DNA of 64,000 nucleotides from Iris pallida (lineage: Eukaryota > Streptophyta > Magnoliopsida > Asparagales > Iridaceae): contig JANAVB010016199.1 in the NCBI GenBank assembly GCA_029216955.1, positions 12,095,714-12,159,713 on the forward strand, in the 5' to 3' direction. Shown here piece by piece: positions 34,501 to 44,664 of this stretch (positions are counted from its first letter, which is position 1; each line of letters starts with the position of its first letter). The position numbers were made by a program, and so were the translations under genes. Under the pieces are notes generated by a model that was given only the letters and a program-made list of their open reading frames with translations, did no database searches and was not told where the DNA came from.

Positions 34501-36409
34501 CTAACCCAAGCACAATCACAGCCACAAGAGTAGTTCGCCAAGCCGTACCCGACCGCGAGTCGGACACGGGGCATATGGGGACAATCCATACGTGTGAGTC
34601 GTGCTCGTGTCCTCGGAGGTGTGGATGACCCGTCCGAGTTGTCCGATACGGTCGTAAACCGGTATCGAACCAAGCTATCCTAAGTTATCATCATGGCAGT
34701 TCTACTACTAGGCTACACTAATCATGATTATACAATTTACAAGTACAAATTAATTAAATGCAATAAAATCCAGGAGAGAGGGCAAGAGCCGTCGATGAGC
34801 AAGGGATACTTGCCTAGAGGGCTCGGCTAGGTAAGCAAGTCTTCGGCGATCTGGACCCAAGCTAGCATGTCCATCGAGGTACTCAGAACACATAATAAAC
34901 AATCATTAGAATTAAATAATAAAATAATAGAATAATCACAAGAGATGGCAGAAGGCTATACCGTGCGGGTCCCGCAAGCAGCGCAGGAATCTGGCACGGA
35001 AACTGAGGCACGCAGACCGATACGGACACGCAACCCGAGACGCGCACGTGTATCGAAATGCACACGAAAATCGAGATGACTCGAATATCGAGACGAACAA
35101 GAAACAGAAACGTGCACGTAAATCAAGACGTGCACGTAGATCGAGACGACACAGAAACTAATACAGCACGCCAATCGGAGCGAGCACGCAAACCGAGGCA
35201 ACACAAATCGATACGGCACGCAAATCGGTGTGTACACGTAAATCGAGACGGCACGGGTCACAAGTTAGGCACAAAGGCCGAGACACGAGGATCGAGGCAA
35301 CACACAAACCGAGGTGGCGCGGTGCTCGAGACAGCGCGGGGCTCGAGGCATCCCGCTGCCCAAGGCAACACGCGAATCGAGGCGACATGAGAACCGAGAC
35401 AGCACGTGCACCAAGGTGTATGCGTATCGAGACGGCACATAACTCGAGCAACGCGGGGCCCAAAGCGTCCCGCTGCTCGAGGCGTGCACGGAGCTCGAGG
35501 GCTCGTTTCCTGAGACGTACGGGAAACGAGGGAACACGCAAGTCAAGCGTGCGCGCGGCCCGAGGAGAGCGCGACTCCCAAGGCTGCACACTGCTCGAGC
35601 AGCGCGGGGCCCAAGGGCGATTCGCCACTTGAGGCTGGCGCGACGCTCGCGGCGGGGCACGGCGGCTCGCCGGACAGAAGAGAAGAGGGAGAGGAGGAGC
35701 AGATCCATGGAGGGGAAGTGCCGTCGGGGTCGACCAGGCTCCGGCGGAGGGGAGGAGACAGAGAGGGGAGGCCGGAGGAGCTTACCGGGGTAGATCGGCT
35801 CTCCGGCGGAGGAGACAGCGGCCACGGAGGAGATGGCGGCGCTGGCGGTGCTGGCGGTGGCGGCCGCAGCGGAGGCCGGAGGGGGCGACGATGATGGTGG
35901 TGGCGCTGGTGGCTGATGGCGGTGGGAGCTCAGGGCGGCCAGAGGTCGGCAGAGGCCGGAAGAAGAGAGGGAGACAGCGAGCGAGAGAGAGGGACGAGAG
36001 GCCGAGTGAGCGGGAGAGAGGAGAGTTGAGGGAGGAGAGAGAGGGCCGGGGGGGTGAGTGTGGTCGGGAGAGAGATGAGAGAGAGAAAGGAATTGGGGGT
36101 GGGGGTCGGCTGATCCAGCAAGTAAGAGGGGAGAGAGAGGAAGAGTGAAGAGAGAGGTGAGGGGGTTAGGTAGGGGGAGGAGAGAGAGATGATGTGAGGG
36201 AGTGAAATGACAAGAGAGAGGGGGAGTAGATATTTTAGAGGGTAGACTAGGATCATGAAATTAATTAATAACAAATAATTAATGAGGGCAAAATCACCTC
36301 CAATAAAATAATAAAAATTTCAAATATACCCCAAAAATTAAAATCCTCCAAAATACGAAATACAGTCGAAATACAGTCATATACCTATTTCTAAAATAGG
36401 GATATGACA
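31578..36409 (-). repeat. LARD LTR (5' LTR in its orientation)
   Basis: 4832 bp, the partner of 25425-30243. Differences by eye are scattered substitutions plus a few small indels, such as an extra GGCGCTGGCGGT-type unit at about 35840-35855. It carries the same minisatellite (about 35008-35643) and duplications. Confidence 0.93.
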
Positions 36410-36414
36410 GCTTA

Positions 36415-37091
36415 GGCCTGTAGTATGCAACATCTTCTTCTTGGGCTCCCTCACACTCTTGGGGTTTTTTGCCACCCAAGCTGTCCAAGGCTTTAAGTTT
36501 GCCTTGGGTCGAGTTGCTCCTACGCCTACTGGCATGCGTGCATTTCCCTCAAGCATCGATCTTCTCAAAGTCATGCCCCTAAGATAGAGCGGGGAGGGGA
36601 GCCATCGACGCGCCTGGTGACAGTAGAACCGATACGTGCTGCTCTTCTTCAGCAGGTTGTGGGTAGGTTATACGAGCCTTGGGCACCCACGCCTTCTTTA
36701 TCTTCTTAGGCTTCGACAGCCTAGGAGAAGGACCTGCACAATCCCCAGAGAGCATTTCCTCAAATTCTGATTGGTCGAACTGAATGACCAATATCTTTGC
36801 AGTGATTTCGAGCATAGCCGTGTTAAATTGTATCACAGCCTTCTCGTTGGAGGAGAAGGAAGTCTCCAGCAGAGTTGCTATCTTATTTGTCATTGCTTCA
36901 TGATGTGGTGGAGGAGAGCTTTGAAGGTTGCAAATGAGAATGTAATTGGAACTCTCAAACAGGAATCTTCCAATTATACTTTGTTTTTGATCTGGGTCGT
37001 GACAAGAGAGGGTTGCTTCTTTACTCCATTGACGATCTGGCTGAGAGAAAGAATTGTCAGACTTAACTTCACTGGCTAAGGGAAGCAACAA
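36415..37091 (-). pseudogene. Tat-2 upstream ORF, upstream half
   Basis: The frame 37091-36579 (170 residues, Met at 37091) ends in basic sequence PKKIKKAWVPKARITYPQP, which could be a nuclear signal, then acidic EEEQHVSVLL. A frame change near 36575 leads to a second frame, and the 36488 frame (EEDVAYYRPKL) joins across the LARD to 25424-24945. It lies about 80 bp downstream of a minus-strand TATA box. Together this suggests the first gene of the Tat-2 transcript, ahead of gag. No family is recognised. Confidence 0.5.
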
Positions 37092-38100
37092 GAACTATCT
37101 CTAGAATGCTCAGAAACTCTTAAAGTAATAGGGGAACTGGGGGTTTGAATGGAGGAGAGCCCTCCTATTTATATTAAGGGGAAGAGTGGTACACGTGTCT
37201 ATGAGTAGGCAGGCGTGTGGATCTTCACCTTCCACGTAGCACTCCTAAATAGGAGTCAGTTATAACCAAGCACACTTCACTAGTGTGAGGCTATGGCTGA
37301 CTGCCACATAGCAAATTTGGGATTTTGTTGTTGGAGAAAGTCTCGAGTTTCTTAGAACTCGTTCCCTTGGCGTAACTTGGTCTTCGACACGTAGCACACG
37401 CCTAGTTCCCCACACGTCTAGGAATCACTGTCCTAGATGGCGTGTTTGTTATTTGGGAGAACTGTAGGCGCGAGGTAGAAGCACACGCACCTGGAGGAGA
37501 CATAGGGCGTCACACGCCTGAGTTTGATCAGACAAAACATGCCAGGCAATACGTACATGTTACACTGTTTCTAAGGAAAATGAACCTCGACTTCTGTGTT
37601 CATTCTCTGCACGAGAATTAAAATATCGAACAGAAGTCTCGAGAGAGCTAGGCCCATTAAATGTAGCGTCGGAGGGAGTGACCAAGAGGCATATACGAGG
37701 AAGCAGGGGATGAGATGCGCCGGCATAAGTGAGGCACGGGTAGAAGAAAGGGCGCGCCTTTAGCGAGGCATGAGTAGCCCAAGTAATCATGATTTTGATC
37801 TCCTAGCCTTTGTTGTCTTTTGCACAGTGATCGGGGCGTTCTGGCCAAAGCTCGAGAGCATAGGTAGTCATGACGCCTAGGTGAGGTGTGACTGTCATGC
37901 TGCTTTAAGGAGGTATGGGTAGCCCAACGCCAAGCTGGTGCCTAAGTGAGGTGCGGGGCACTTATTTTTTTTCTTTCTCTGAGTCTCATGACCCATGCTC
38001 CTACGATTCCCTAAAAGGGTCATCCTCTGGGATGTGAGCTAGCATCTCAGGAGCAGGTCCATAGTATGAGTTGTAAAGAAACTCCTCCTCAGTCAATTTA
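37092..38100 (-). other. Probable Tat-2 leader and 5' LTR
   Basis: It lies upstream of the first minus-strand ORF, contains a TATA box at 37166-37173, and has moderate GC content unlike the AT-rich DNA to the right. The matching left LTR is not in the window, so I cannot set boundaries. Short frames at 37560-37848 have no recognisable product. Confidence 0.4.
37166..37173 (-). promoter_or_regulatory. TATA box, Tat-2 sense promoter
   Basis: The minus strand reads TTAATATAAATAGGAGGG, about 75 bp upstream of the first Met (37091) of the upstream ORF. Confidence 0.55.
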
Positions 38101-39058
38101 CCTGCAATGATCCAATCAGGAAAGGAGCAAAGTACAACCCTACAATTTACGTATATTGAACCATAGAATTATCAAATAAGAATGAATATAAAGAACTAGT
38201 AATAAAGGAAAGTGCAACAAGAAAATAGGCTGCAATATGCTCATGTGAAAAGTAAATGCGAGTGAAAAGATAGTAAATACAAGTTCGGCTAATAGGACGA
38301 TAAAAATAATTGCAACTGATATAGCATATAGCCGATCCGGCAAAATTCACAGGTGTGCCATGTGAATTAAGTTATCCACTCATATGACACTATGGGCTTT
38401 GATCATGTATTTAACTAATTCTTTCCTCAATCCCATGCACAAGAGAAAACATAAATAAATAGAGATGCAACTGTGAAAAGTAAAGGCAACTTATGTAAAG
38501 TAAAGCAACTTGCAAAAAATAAATACAACTTATTTTGGAAAGTAAATAAAACTGGTAATAAGAAGAAAATATGTCCTGAATGTTCAACATACAAAGTTAT
38601 AGTTCATGTTCAGTTTAGTAAAAAGATGTAGTATCCTTGCCTTCTCTAAGATAGGGTATAGAGCTAAGAAGAGATAATGTCTCGGGTCCTCTAACTGTAT
38701 TCAAAATAGGGTACAACTTAGGTTCCATAATTAGATAATGTCTAACTAACCAAATCTATCCTTAACCCTTATTTAAGCACTCTTAATTCTATCTTAAATC
38801 AATAACAACGAAACACTAATTTATTTTTATAATTAAATTTAGCTACTAGAAAATGTTGTAATGAACTTTGTTTTAAGTTATGCTAAATTAGAAATCATAA
38901 AGTGAAGTTTTGGTAAAAATACGTAAAATGATATAATATCAAGTTGCACCAAATATTGTATGAAAATGTTATACTAAAAGTCACATTGACTTAAGGAGCA
39001 TAGACAAGCTCCTAAGTCTAATTCATTTATAGATTGAATTAACAAAAAGGAGAAATAA
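38101..39058. other. AT-rich intergenic DNA, no gene seen
   Basis: Only short frames (for example 38140-38350 on the minus strand) with no homology I recognise. Words such as AAGTAAATGCAA and AAGTAAAGCAACTT recur loosely at 38250-38560. Confidence 0.5.
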
Positions 39059-39059
39059 T

Positions 39060-39175
39060 TTCGACTATAGGTCGAATCATTAACAGAAAATAATAAATGA
39101 TTTTGATCAGAGATCGAATCACTAAAAAGATAAACAAATCGATTATAAATCGATGACTTCGATTATAGATCAAAA
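39060..39175. repeat. Cluster of short dyads with 5-bp centres
   Basis: TTCGAC-TATAG-GTCGAA (39060-39076), then TTTGAT-CAGAG-ATCGAA, ATCGAT-TATAA-ATCGAT and TTCGAT-TATAG-ATCAAA follow at about 30-40-bp steps. All have 6-bp arms and a 5-bp centre. Confidence 0.75.
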
Positions 39176-39199
39176 TAAATAAATGATTTATAGGTCAAT

Positions 39200-40025
39200 G
39201 AAAAGTTGGCTTGTCCCGTCTTCAACATCAATAAATAATATGTGAGTTAATCAAGATAAAAATAATAAATGAACTCTAATATCAATAGGTAAACACCAAA
39301 ATCTCTAGAACAAACCACACAAAATCAGCCCTCATAACCTATAGCCAAAATAGAAGTACTACTCATCTAGCATTAACATATTAAAGAACTTTAAAAGAAC
39401 CATACAAAGGCCACTAAACAAAACTTGTATTGCATTAGTAACTAAAACTAATATACAACATTGTATATATGAACTTGTTGTACTGGCTTCACAAAGCATT
39501 TCCACCTGTGTTGAACCTTTAAACCGACAACAAAACCTATTTAACCCAAGCCCACCTACAATAGCATTAAAACTAAATACTATAATTGAATAGCATCTCT
39601 AAATCTAAATTTAACAAAATCTACATCAGCAACAACCTCTTCTAAAACTACGATAGTAGTAACTCAAATATTTACAATAGGAAAACTAATCAGAAACTTA
39701 ACTCTGAAAAGAACAGCACCATAGTACCTAATCTATAGTACTATCAAATAAACATCACATGCAAGAAACTAAATATAACAGTAAGTGGATACTACACTAC
39801 CCAACCCGGCACCAAAAGATACAAATCTGGACACGGCTTCGTACCAAATCTCTCCGAAGGGTGCTCACAGGCAGACGCGGACACGAAAAGAAGGCCGGGT
39901 CGACGAGTGCGACGCGAGTTGTTGGGTTGCTCCAAAAGAGGAAGATGGTAATGCTTAAGTTTTATCTTAACATTTCTCTTTTTATAAAAAAATAAAGGAA
40001 AGTTACGAATGAGAAAGGATAATTG
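39200..40025. other. AT-rich DNA, no gene seen
   Basis: No convincing coding region. The small frame at 39759-39995 is basic and unremarkable. Confidence 0.5.
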
Positions 40026-40140
40026 GGGTTACGGAATGGAAGGATTGGGGGGTTACGGAATGGAAGGGTTGGAGGTTACGAAATAGAAGAGGTTGGAGGT
40101 TACATAATGGAAGAGGTTGGGGGTTACGGAATGGAATAGA
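40026..40140. repeat. Minisatellite of about 25 bp, five units
   Basis: Units of the form GGTTACGGAATGGAAGAGGTTGGAG recur at about 40026, 40051, 40073, 40097 and 40121, with substitutions and small length changes. Confidence 0.85.
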
Positions 40141-40350
40141 AAGAGATGGACTTGGGGTGGTTGAGTTATTTCTTGATCCAAAATAAATGTGCTACCATTA
40201 TTCCAAAATGATGTATTATTGTTGTTATTTAAATTTTTTTTTATCACTAATTGAATTCTCTAAATATTAATATTATTATTTCAACAATTTAAATTTAATA
40301 ATTCAACTTTAAAAATTTATAAAAAAATTAAAGAGTTACAACTGTTGAAA

Positions 40351-40446
40351 TCATAGCCCTTCACATTGTCTTGTTTGCTCCATTAATTGTAAGAAAGATT
40401 TGAGGAGTCCTCCGCATTGTCTTGTTTGCTCCATTAATTGTAAATA
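40351..40446. repeat. Short direct duplication
   Basis: CATTGTCTTGTTTGCTCCAT and its flanks (CATTAATTGTAA) occur at about 40365 and 40414, with GAGGAG-type sequence after each. Confidence 0.75.
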
Positions 40447-40751
40447 TTTGAGGAGATTCTTACAGTATTTTGCTCTATTTATCTCTGAAATACTTTCAAT
40501 ATTATTTGAAAAAGGTATACCTTGTTTGTGGTATCCTCTTAAGGAAGATCAGATAAATATCCTGTATCTGAATATCCTATTTTCAAAAACATTAATGATG
40601 ATATGTCATTCCAGTGTATGTGTGTAGATGCATATCAGCATATTCACATAAAATATTGTTCTGATTGAATGATAAAAAAATATGGTACTTCAGGACCAAC
40701 ATGTTCTTTCATTCTTTTGGTGGATCCTGGCCATTGTATACTACTCATATT

Positions 40752-42374
40752 AAATCTCTTCAAGAAATTTATCTCTACATGAGATTATCTCTTCAGGAAA
40801 TTTATATTATCTTATCTCTTCAGGAGATTATAGTGTCGAATTGATGACTTCCACCACGTTAAGGTGACACCCTATCGCTGAGTTATATAGATTCCCAACC
40901 CTATCGAGAAATAGAACTAACTAATCCTAAGGCAAAGGGTCGAGAAACTCAATGCCACTATTCTTGAATAACTTGGTGCCAGATCTCTTCTAGAGATTCA
41001 TCCTTTCGTGAGATTACATGAGATCTCTTCTTGAGATTTATTTCCAATCTCTTCATGAGATATTTCAAATCTCTGTAGGAGATACTATCAACTAAAATCT
41101 CTTCAGGAGATACTATCAAATCAAATCTCTTCTGAAGATCTTCTCTTTGGGAGGTACTTTCAATCTCTTTAGGAGATTATCTCTTCTGGAGATCTTCTCC
41201 TTTGGGAATATTTTTATGTACATAGAAACCCATTTTATCGATCAAATTCATTCACGGATCGAACCCGTTCAGGAATTTCTTCATAAATATGATTTATATT
41301 TATTATCTTTCCTGGACATATACTCAATGAACCTATCACATTCTTCTGGATAATTTTAGTCTATATATGGTTCGTTTGCAAATCCTTCAGCGATAGCATG
41401 GTAATTTTAAATCCTTTAAGGATATATCTAAAAATTTAAATCCTTCAGAGATTTCATGTATATCTTATCGTCTAGGTTTTCATGATCGAAGAATATATTT
41501 ACTCATATTCTATTCATGATTATTTCGAGAATCCTTGAGCTAACATTGCTTAATACATTTGGGTCTCTCTCTCTTTTTGGCACACACACCTATCTAAACC
41601 TACCAAATTTATTTCTTTTGGATTTTGTACTATAAAATTAAACACCCCATGTTACGCGAGAGATATCATAACTTTCCATTATCATTTTCTATATTCAAGG
41701 ATTATTCGTGTTTAGTGTTATTCTTTAATTTTCATCACCCTTTTTTATTCTCATTCGATAATATCAACTATGACAAATTCTTTTTGATTCCAAATTTCTC
41801 TTAAACATGAATTTTTTAGGTACCGGTATCACTTTCTCAGTCTCTTCTAGAATCTGAGGTATATCCTCGACTTGAGCGATATACTTAAAAAAATTGGATC
41901 TTTGGTTCATTACATCTTCTGGATTGTCATGAACTTTCTCTTCATGAGATGTTCTATAGGAGCTGCTTCTTCAAGAGCATTTGTGGTGTATTATATTACT
42001 CAGTCTCTTCTTCTGGAGAGCTAAATCTTTAGAATCTTTAGGTCTTACATGTTCTTAATATAGAACTTATTCATTTGCTGCCTTTATTTGATTCTTTTGG
42101 TACTTCTATTAGAAAATAAATTTGTAGTCGGTATAGCTATTTATGTAGCATAATTAAAAATATCGATTAAGCATCTAATATTTTATTTAGTGAAAAACAA
42201 AGAATAATATATCCTAATTTAGTCAAGATTAGATAAAGTAGAAGTATGCCATGATATGTTCTTCTGGAATGATACTTTAGAACATTCTTCTAGAACGATG
42301 ATTCAAGACGTTCTTATAGAACGATGATTCACGATGTTCTTCTAGAACGATGATTCACGATGTTCTTCTAGAAC
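40752..42374. repeat. Dyad-rich region, arms change, 5-bp centre fixed
   Basis: Nine perfect ATCTC-N5-GAGAT dyads start at 40771, 40814, 40983, 41023, 41047, 41069, 41097, 41163 and 41179, with centres TACAT, TTCAG, TTCTA, TTCTT, TTCAT, TGTAG, TTCAG, TTTAG and TTCTG. Then ATCC-TTTAA-GGAT occurs at 41411. Five GTTC-N5-GAAC-type dyads at 42258, 42284, 42310, 42336 and 42362 have an exact 26-bp step. No coding sequence runs through it. Confidence 0.9.
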
Positions 42375-42929
42375 AATAATTTATCTTCTTCATATCTTTC
42401 CCTAACGGCAGAAATTCTGTCTTATTAACGTGACAGTTCAAAAAAAATCTTATGTCTAGAAGATTTAATAATCTAAGAAAATAAAAATAGAAATGTTCAA
42501 CATTATAATTCATAAAATATAGATGCCAATATTACAGTTTCCAATAATATCAACATGAGCCAAAAAATCTAAAAATAATGTATTTCCGTATGAAACTAGG
42601 GACTTATTAATCATATACAATCTTCAGGATTGATTGCTTAGAAACAAATTTATTCTTGAGATCAAGAGTGTATGCTACAATTTGGTAAGCGATGATCACA
42701 CGAATTAGTTTTTGTAATTCTTATCATCTCTGCTTTGGGTGTTAATTGTTTTGGGTGTCTTGTCAATCATGTCACAATTTAAAAGTTATAGGATCATTTG
42801 GCTTCTGGTTCACAATGGACCCGTATGATTTAAAGTTCTAGCTTAACATAGTATATGACTTGACATCCCTAATGTGAGTAACATGTATCCCTAGGAATAG
42901 CTGGATAATCTCTCTTGGACTAACTTCTG

Positions 42930-42996
42930 ATTCCCTCGGACGAACTTCTGGTTCCCTAGGACGAACTTTTGGTTCCCTTGGACGAACTTCTGGTTT
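42930..42996. repeat. Four dyads, GAAC-TTCTG-GTTC type, about 21-bp step
   Basis: TAAC-TTCTG-ATTC, GAAC-TTCTG-GTTC (42942), GAAC-TTTTG-GTTC (42963) and GAAC-TTCTG-GTTT (42984) lie within a tandem of GGACGAACTTCTGGTTCCCT. The centre is the same as in the dyads of 40752-42374, with the arms swapped relative to the GTTC-GAAC group. Confidence 0.88.
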
Positions 42997-43108
42997 TTCT
43001 CTCAAATTTATTCTTTATTGTCCTCACTCATGATTTCAATATGATACCCATTTGTCCTTATGTCCTTATGATTACTTTTTATGGTTTTTTATGCTATATG
43101 TATCTTGT

Positions 43109-43348
43109 GATTACTATTTTTGTGTTGGTTTCTCTTTATAGTTCACCTAGGGAGTCAGAAGTTAAACTTGATTTGCTAATTTGTTTTGTCTCTTTTAACT
43201 GGTTCAATTTTGAATTGGAGGATGTGGAGATTACTATTTTTGTGTTGGTTTCTCTTTATAGTTCACCTAGGGAGTCAGAAGTTAAACTTGATTTGCTAAT
43301 TTGTTTTGTCTCTTTTAACTGGTTCAATTTTGAATTGGAGGATGTGGA
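43109..43348. repeat. Perfect 120-bp tandem duplication
   Basis: 43109-43228 and 43229-43348 are identical as far as I can read. An open frame (42969-43406) passes through both as a 40-residue repeat, but it has no start context or family match that would make it a gene. Confidence 0.93.
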
Positions 43349-43584
43349 GCTTAAGATGCTCCTCCCTCTTCAATTAGCAATAGATAGGCGAGTGGCAACT
43401 TGTTAGACACTATAAGATTCAAAGTGGCAATTCCATGTCCAATCTATGATACGTTTTCAACTTACCTTTATTTGGCTCCTACCATCTTCCTTCTTTTTCT
43501 AACCTACTAGCATTATTTTGGATAGATTACTTGAAAGAACACAACGTACATGTATAGCTTCAACAGTGTTCTTAGATTAATTTT

Positions 43585-43784
43585 GGTAATTTCTAAAGGC
43601 ATTCCATATTTTATTCATGCGCAGTCCCTTAGGACTGCTAACAAAGTTGGCAGTCCTAACAATAAGGAGGACTGCCAACTTCGTTCACAATCTATCTTAA
43701 TATTAAATTCTTTAGGACTGCTAACAGTGTTAAATTAGGACTGGACTATCCTGGAATAAATGTGGAGTGCCTTTAGAAATTACC
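43585..43784. mobile_element. 200-bp MITE with internal hairpin
   Basis: The ends are inverted repeats (GGTAATTTCTAAAGGCATTCC at the left, the complement of GGAGTGCCTTTAGAAATTACC at the right), about 30 bp with few mismatches. Flanks are T runs, so a TTT or longer duplication cannot be separated from chance. Inside, AAGTTGGCAGTCCT and AGGACTGCCAACTT form a near-perfect hairpin, and GGACTGCTAACA repeats twice more. Superfamily unknown. Confidence 0.85.
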
Positions 43785-44396
43785 TTTTTTTTTTTCCTTC
43801 TTTTCCTTTCTCCCTTCCAGGAATTGCTCGAAAATCTATGTTGGTTCCACAGGACATCGCATACAAGACCCTCGCGGTTCTGGGAATGTTGACCATAGCA
43901 GCCACCACTTGTGCGTATCAAGAACGAGACTCGCTTCGACTATGGTCGTATCCCTACTATCATCTAATTTTGCATCCAAGCTAGAGTCGAGCTTCCCCAT
44001 TACCCATCCCGCCGTCGAACTGCCCCCCATCCGAATGCATGGCAAGAAGGTAATATATTATGGCGGGTTTCTTGAGAAGCAAAAGGTTTCGGTCCGAGCT
44101 GCTGCAGAGGAGGTACTTGCAGAACTCGACCCTGCTGTTGCCCATCGGCTGCCACATCCACCACCTACCGGCATGAGGAGGCAGAGATAGAGGCGGAGAA
44201 GAAGGAGAGCAACAATTTTTCCACCTCTAGGTTTCTCTCTTATTTAATTTTTGTACGAAAAATTATTTTTGATTTTCTTTTATTTTTGTTATCTATCTCT
44301 TATTCTATTTTTGTATAGATTTAATCTAAAACATTTTTTTAAATTTAATCTAACGGATATGGTGTGGATGATAATAGGGTGGACAGAAAAGTGGGT

Positions 44397-44398
<2 letters not shown>
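43785..44398 (+). other. Unassigned segment, possible gene fragment
   Basis: Moderate-GC DNA with a pyrimidine tract ending CCTTCCAG at 43820, then open sequence (for example SMLVPQDIAYKTLAVLGMLT and, in another frame, HGKKVIYYGGFLEKQKVSVRA), and AAG/GTAATA at about 44049. The acceptor- and donor-like edges could mark a captured exon, but I recognise no protein. AT-rich DNA follows from 44220. Confidence 0.3.

Positions 44399-44432
<34 letters not shown>
44399..44432. repeat. (TA)n microsatellite
   Basis: A TA run of about 33 bp next to the L1-a 5' end. L1-b also starts beside a (TA)n run. Confidence 0.95.
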
Positions 44433-44439
<7 letters not shown>

Positions 44440-44664
44440 ATATATTTTTTCCTTTGGAGGAGAGAGAAGCTCTCCGCGTGATCATCTCCTGCGGTACTCC
44501 GGCCGGTCGCCGCCGGCCACCCCTCCAGCGAGTGGTCCCCCTTCGTTCATGTTTGTTGGAGCCGCTCTCCCGCGCTCCCGGTGTGGCTCCCCAGCGGCTT
44601 CCCCGATGTGTCGTGTTCCCGAGCTCTTTGTCATGTTCCCCTATCTCCCTCCTCCTCCAGTGTC

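Larger units (their letters stand above)
25425..36409 (-). mobile_element. Intact LARD-like element, 4.8-kb LTRs
   Basis: Two near-identical long repeats (25425-30243 and 31578-36409) begin TGTCAC and end ATATGACA and surround 1334 bp of non-coding DNA. The flanks GCTTA (25420-25424 and 36410-36414) are a perfect 5-bp target duplication. Minus-strand sequence next to the left LTR reads AAGGTGGGTAGGA, then TGTCATATCCC: a polypurine tract and an LTR start. The plus-strand AATTTCGTCCTCGAAATTTC just inside is characteristic of Del/Tekay chromovirus 3' ends. The element has no gag or pol, as in large retrotransposon derivatives. High LTR similarity means it is the youngest insertion here. It interrupts the Tat-2 upstream ORF. 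Confidence 0.93.

Noticed and set aside
25425..36409. Tandem segmental duplication of about 6.1 kb
   Set aside because: The repeats have TG...CA ends, a polypurine tract and a 5-bp duplication only at the outer edges, which is an LTR pair around a short interior.
42969..43406. 145-residue hydrophobic protein
   Set aside because: It is produced by the 120-bp tandem duplication in AT-rich DNA, without a start context or known domain.
43760..44190. Captured host gene exon
   Set aside because: Edges look splice-like, but I recognise no protein and the frame changes; kept only as an unassigned segment.
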